A stretch of 64,000 nt of DNA from Oceanobacillus bengalensis (GTDB lineage Bacteria > Bacillota > Bacilli > Bacillales > Amphibacillaceae): contig NZ_RBZO01000001.1 of the NCBI RefSeq assembly GCF_003628445.1, forward strand, positions 294,558 through 358,557, read 5' to 3'. Positions 61,582-64,000 of the stretch are shown here, in pieces. The translations under genes and the position numbers were made by a program. Under the pieces are notes generated by a model that ran no database searches, was not told where the DNA came from, and saw nothing but the letters and a program-made list of their open reading frames with translations. Position 1 is the first letter of the stretch. Each line of letters begins with the position of its first letter.

Positions 61582-62520
61582 ATGAGTGTTGGTTTTTTAG
61601 GGACTGGACATTACGTTCCACAAAAAGTTGTCACAAACAAAGATTTAGAAAAAATTGTAGATACAAGTGATGAATGGATTCGCACACGAACTGGAATAGA
61701 AGAAAGAAGAATTGCAGATGACGAGACAAATACGTCTGATATGGCGTATCATGCTGCTTTGCATGCACTAGAAGATGCAAAATTAAGTGCGGAAGATATT
61801 GATTTAATTTTAGTTGCTACTGTGACACCTGATACGCCGTTCCCATCTGTTTCATGCATGCTCCAAGAACGTTTGGGAGCAACAAGAGCTGCCGCTATGG
61901 ATGTAAGTGCTGCGTGCTCAGGTTTTATGTATGGTGTTATTACAGCAAAACAGTTTGTTGAAACGAATGTTTATAAACATGTGCTTGTTGTTGGGGTGGA
62001 GAAATTATCGAAAATCACGGATTGGTCTGATCGAGCAACCTGTGTTCTTTTCGGAGATGGTGCAGGAGCTGCTGTCATTGGTGAGGTTTCAGAAGGGAAG
62101 GGAATTCTATCCTTTGAACTAGGCTCTGATGGTTCTGGTGGAAAACATTTGTACCAAAATGAAGAAAACTATTTATATATGAATGGACGCGAGGTATTTA
62201 AATTTGCTGTAAGAAAAATGCCAGAAGCATCTGTGAATGTGATCGAAAAAGCAGGAATCAATAAAGAAGATGTGGATTATTTAATTCCACACCAAGCGAA
62301 TATTCGAATTATGGAAGCAGCAAGAGAGCGACTTGGAGTTCCCGAAGAAAAAATGAATAAATCGGTGAAAAAATATGGAAATACCTCAGCAGCCTCAATA
62401 CCAATTGCATTATCAGAATCAGCAAAGGACGGAAGCATCAAGGATAATGACATTGTTGTATTAGTAGGATTTGGTGGTGGACTAACCTGGGGTGCAATGG
62501 CATTACGGTGGGGTAAATAA
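61582..62520 (+). CDS. fabH: FabH, 3-oxoacyl-ACP synthase III
   Basis: 312 residues from ATG 61582, preceded by GAGGAG. Active-site Cys in [10 protein letters not shown] at about 110, His in IPHQANIRI at about 238, Asn in YGNTSAAS at about 268. It condenses acyl-CoA (branched starters in Bacillus) with malonyl-ACP to begin fatty acid synthesis. 18 bp before fabF. Confidence 0.95.
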   Translation: MSVGFLGTGHYVPQKVVTNKDLEKIVDTSDEWIRTRTGIEERRIADDETNTSDMAYHAALHALEDAKLSAEDIDLILVATVTPDTPFPSVSCMLQERLGATRAAAMDVSAACSGFMYGVITAKQFVETNVYKHVLVVGVEKLSKITDWSDRATCVLFGDGAGAAVIGEVSEGKGILSFELGSDGSGGKHLYQNEENYLYMNGREVFKFAVRKMPEASVNVIEKAGINKEDVDYLIPHQANIRIMEAARERLGVPEEKMNKSVKKYGNTSAASIPIALSESAKDGSIKDNDIVVLVGFGGGLTWGAMALRWGK

Positions 62521-62538
62521 TTGGGAGGAGGATTCCTT

Positions 62539-63780
62539 ATGGAAAATAGAAGAGTTGTGATAACTGGTTTAGGTGCAGTTACGCCTATTGGTAATAATAT
62601 TGAAACGATGTGGGAAAGCATTTTAGCTGGAAAATCTGGTATTGATTTTGTAACAAAGGTGAACAAGGACGAGTATCCTGCAAAAGTTGCAGCAGAGGTA
62701 AAGGATTTTGACCCTACTGCTTTTATGGAGAAAAAAGATGCAAGAAAGATGGACCCTTTTACACAATATGCTGTCGCAGCTGCTAAAATGGCTGTACAAG
62801 ATGCAAATCTAACGATTGATGATAACAATGCACATCGTGTTGGTGTTTGGATTGGTTCAGGAATTGGTGGCATGAAAACATGGGAGGATCAGCATACCAA
62901 ATTATTAGAAAAAGGACCTAGTCGTGTAAGTCCATTTTTTGTTCCAATGATGATTCCTGATATGGCTGCTGGACAAGTTTCCATACAGCTAGGAGCGAAA
63001 GGAATTAATTCTTGTACGGTAACTGCTTGTGCATCTGGAGCAAATTCGATTGGGGATGCATATAAAGCGGTGCAGCGTGGAGATGTTGATTATATAATTG
63101 CTGGAGGAACAGAGGCACCAATTTCAAATATGGCGTTTGCGGGTTTCTCATCAGCTAAAGCATTATCAACGATAAACGAACCTGCTATTGCTTGTAGACC
63201 TTTTGATAAAAATCGTGATGGTTTTGTTATGGGTGAAGGTGCTGGAATCTTAATTATGGAGACTTTAGAATCGGCATTAAAGCGAGATGCGCACATTTAT
63301 GGAGAAATCGTTGGGTATGGTTCAACTGGTGATGCTTATCATATTACTGCACCGGCAGAAAATGGTGAAGGTGCAGCAAGAGCAATGCAACACGCTTTAA
63401 GTGATGCAGGCCTTACTCCGGAAGAAATAGATTATATTAATGCGCATGGAACGAGTACAGCTTTAAATGACAAATTCGAAACAGCAGCAATAAAAACTGT
63501 TTTTGGTGATTATGCGTATAAACTAGCCGTATCATCAACGAAATCAATGACAGGCCATATGCTTGGAGCTGCTGGTGGAGTGGAGTCAGTTATTTCCGTA
63601 CTATCCATTCAAAATGATGTCATTCCAGCTACAATGAATTATGAAACAGCCGATCCTGATTGTGACCTTGATTACGTTCCGAACGAAGCGAGAAAACAAG
63701 AAGTAAATGCGGTATTGAGTAACTCCCTTGGTTTTGGTGGTCATAATGTTAGTTTGATCTTTAAAAAGTATAAGGGATAG
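62539..63780 (+). CDS. fabF: FabF, 3-oxoacyl-ACP synthase II
   Basis: 413 residues from ATG 62539, 7 bases after GGAGGAGG (a TTG at 62521 is in frame but precedes that site). Active-site Cys in [10 protein letters not shown] at about 163, His in [11 protein letters not shown] at about 303, His in [11 protein letters not shown] at about 340. It elongates acyl chains. Ends the fabH-fabF operon. Confidence 0.95.
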   Translation: MENRRVVITGLGAVTPIGNNIETMWESILAGKSGIDFVTKVNKDEYPAKVAAEVKDFDPTAFMEKKDARKMDPFTQYAVAAAKMAVQDANLTIDDNNAHRVGVWIGSGIGGMKTWEDQHTKLLEKGPSRVSPFFVPMMIPDMAAGQVSIQLGAKGINSCTVTACASGANSIGDAYKAVQRGDVDYIIAGGTEAPISNMAFAGFSSAKALSTINEPAIACRPFDKNRDGFVMGEGAGILIMETLESALKRDAHIYGEIVGYGSTGDAYHITAPAENGEGAARAMQHALSDAGLTPEEIDYINAHGTSTALNDKFETAAIKTVFGDYAYKLAVSSTKSMTGHMLGAAGGVESVISVLSIQNDVIPATMNYETADPDCDLDYVPNEARKQEVNAVLSNSLGFGGHNVSLIFKKYKG

Positions 63781-63794
63781 ATAGAATGAGAGAG

Positions 63795-63831
63795 AGCTGA
63801 TCAGCTTAGTTGCTGGTTGGCTTTTTTTTTC
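63795..63831 (+). terminator. Terminator of fabHF
   Basis: AGCTGATCAGC pairs with GCTGGTTGGCT (G-U pairs) and is followed by eight or more T. Confidence 0.82.
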
Positions 63832-63879
63832 GGTGTGGAGGATAGAGATTAAGGGATATCCCGAGAAAGGAGCGGATAT

Positions 63880-64000
63880 GATTAAGCCCGTATAATTGTG
63901 TAAAAAGAAAAGGGCCAATCATCAACCCCATGTTACAATGTTTTTAACCACAAAAATATCGTAATAGGAGGAATTGATGATGACCCAACTTAATTTTACA
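63880..64000 (+). mobile_element. Left end of an IS256-type insertion sequence, cut by window edge
   Basis: GATTAAGCCCGTATAATTGT followed by GTAAAAAGAAAAGGGCC closely resembles the terminal inverted repeat of IS256 (GATAAAGTCCGTATAATTGT type). A transposase start follows: AGGAGG at 63966-63971 and ATG at 63980 (ATG 63977 also possible) opening MTQLNFT, after which the window ends. Family is inferred from the inverted repeat; the DDE motifs are outside the window. Confidence 0.72.

Overview
The window comes from a low-GC, endospore-forming Gram-positive bacterium of the Bacillaceae. Gene content and order look most like Oceanobacillus/Virgibacillus; the genus is an inference, no search was run. 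Three blocks keep the Bacillus subtilis gene order: yhaO-yhaN ... yhaM-yhaL-prsA ... yhaI ... yhaH-trpP-hit-ecsAB-yhaA ... hmoB-pbpF-hemEHY (1-29 kb); yhfH-yhfI-lplJ-lcfB, comK, yhjD-yhjE, addBA and gerPA-F (31-47 kb); and yisL, yitS-yitT-yitU-yitV-yitW, yjzD, med and fabH-fabF (48-64 kb). The genome seems to be condensed relative to B. subtilis, so these three islands abut one another.

Region by region: 1-4 kb, DNA-repair pair YhaO/YhaN and a GbsR-type regulator. 4-7.5 kb, an enlarged YhaM-type exoribonuclease, YhaL, the foldase PrsA and a DUF3267 membrane protein. 7.7-12 kb, YhaI, then a glycine-betaine island (divergent GbsR-type repressor, two 17-bp operator-like repeats, opuAA-AB-AC). 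12-17.9 kb, YhaH, TrpP with a six-triplet TRAP site over its Shine-Dalgarno sequence, Hit, a 1.1-kb intergenic region with a repeat element and a candidate structured RNA, EcsAB and an amidohydrolase. 18-23 kb, a ferritin-like protein, PAP2 phosphatase, LiaFSR and thiol-oxidation proteins. 23-29 kb, HmoB, PBP2C and the last steps of haem synthesis. 29-37 kb, PepF, YhfH/I, LplJ, LcfB with a perfect FadR box, ComK, YhjD, YhjE. 37-45 kb, AddAB. 45-47 kb, the six-gene gerP operon, interrupted between gerPD and gerPE by a 474-bp repeat element. 47-52 kb, DUF418 protein, YisL, a surface-anchored alpha-amylase homologue that has lost its catalytic residues, a 25-codon ORF and an SDR oxidoreductase. 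52-60 kb, DegV, YitT, Nfu_N, small proteins, YitU/V/W, UppP, YjzD. 60-64 kb, Med, a FapR-boxed fabH-fabF operon, and the left end of an IS256-type insertion sequence cut by the window edge.

The genes serve mostly housekeeping and envelope functions: protein secretion and folding (PrsA, Ecs), cell-wall and lipid-carrier metabolism (PbpF, UppP, PAP2, LiaFSR), haem, lipoate and fatty acid metabolism, recombination (AddAB, YhaNO), competence control (ComK, Med) and spore germination (GerP).

The most unusual non-coding content is (i) a segment at about 14.2-14.6 kb closed by a 15-bp inverted repeat, with several long helices, three copies of a ~57-bp repeat and terminator-like hairpins, possibly an undescribed structured RNA; (ii) a bipartite palindromic repeat family (two full copies and one fragment); (iii) two arrays of an exact 21-bp tandem repeat behind unrelated genes; and (iv) a divergent palindromic repeat pair at 54.95 and 61.4 kb. 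No tRNA, rRNA, CRISPR array or prophage was seen.
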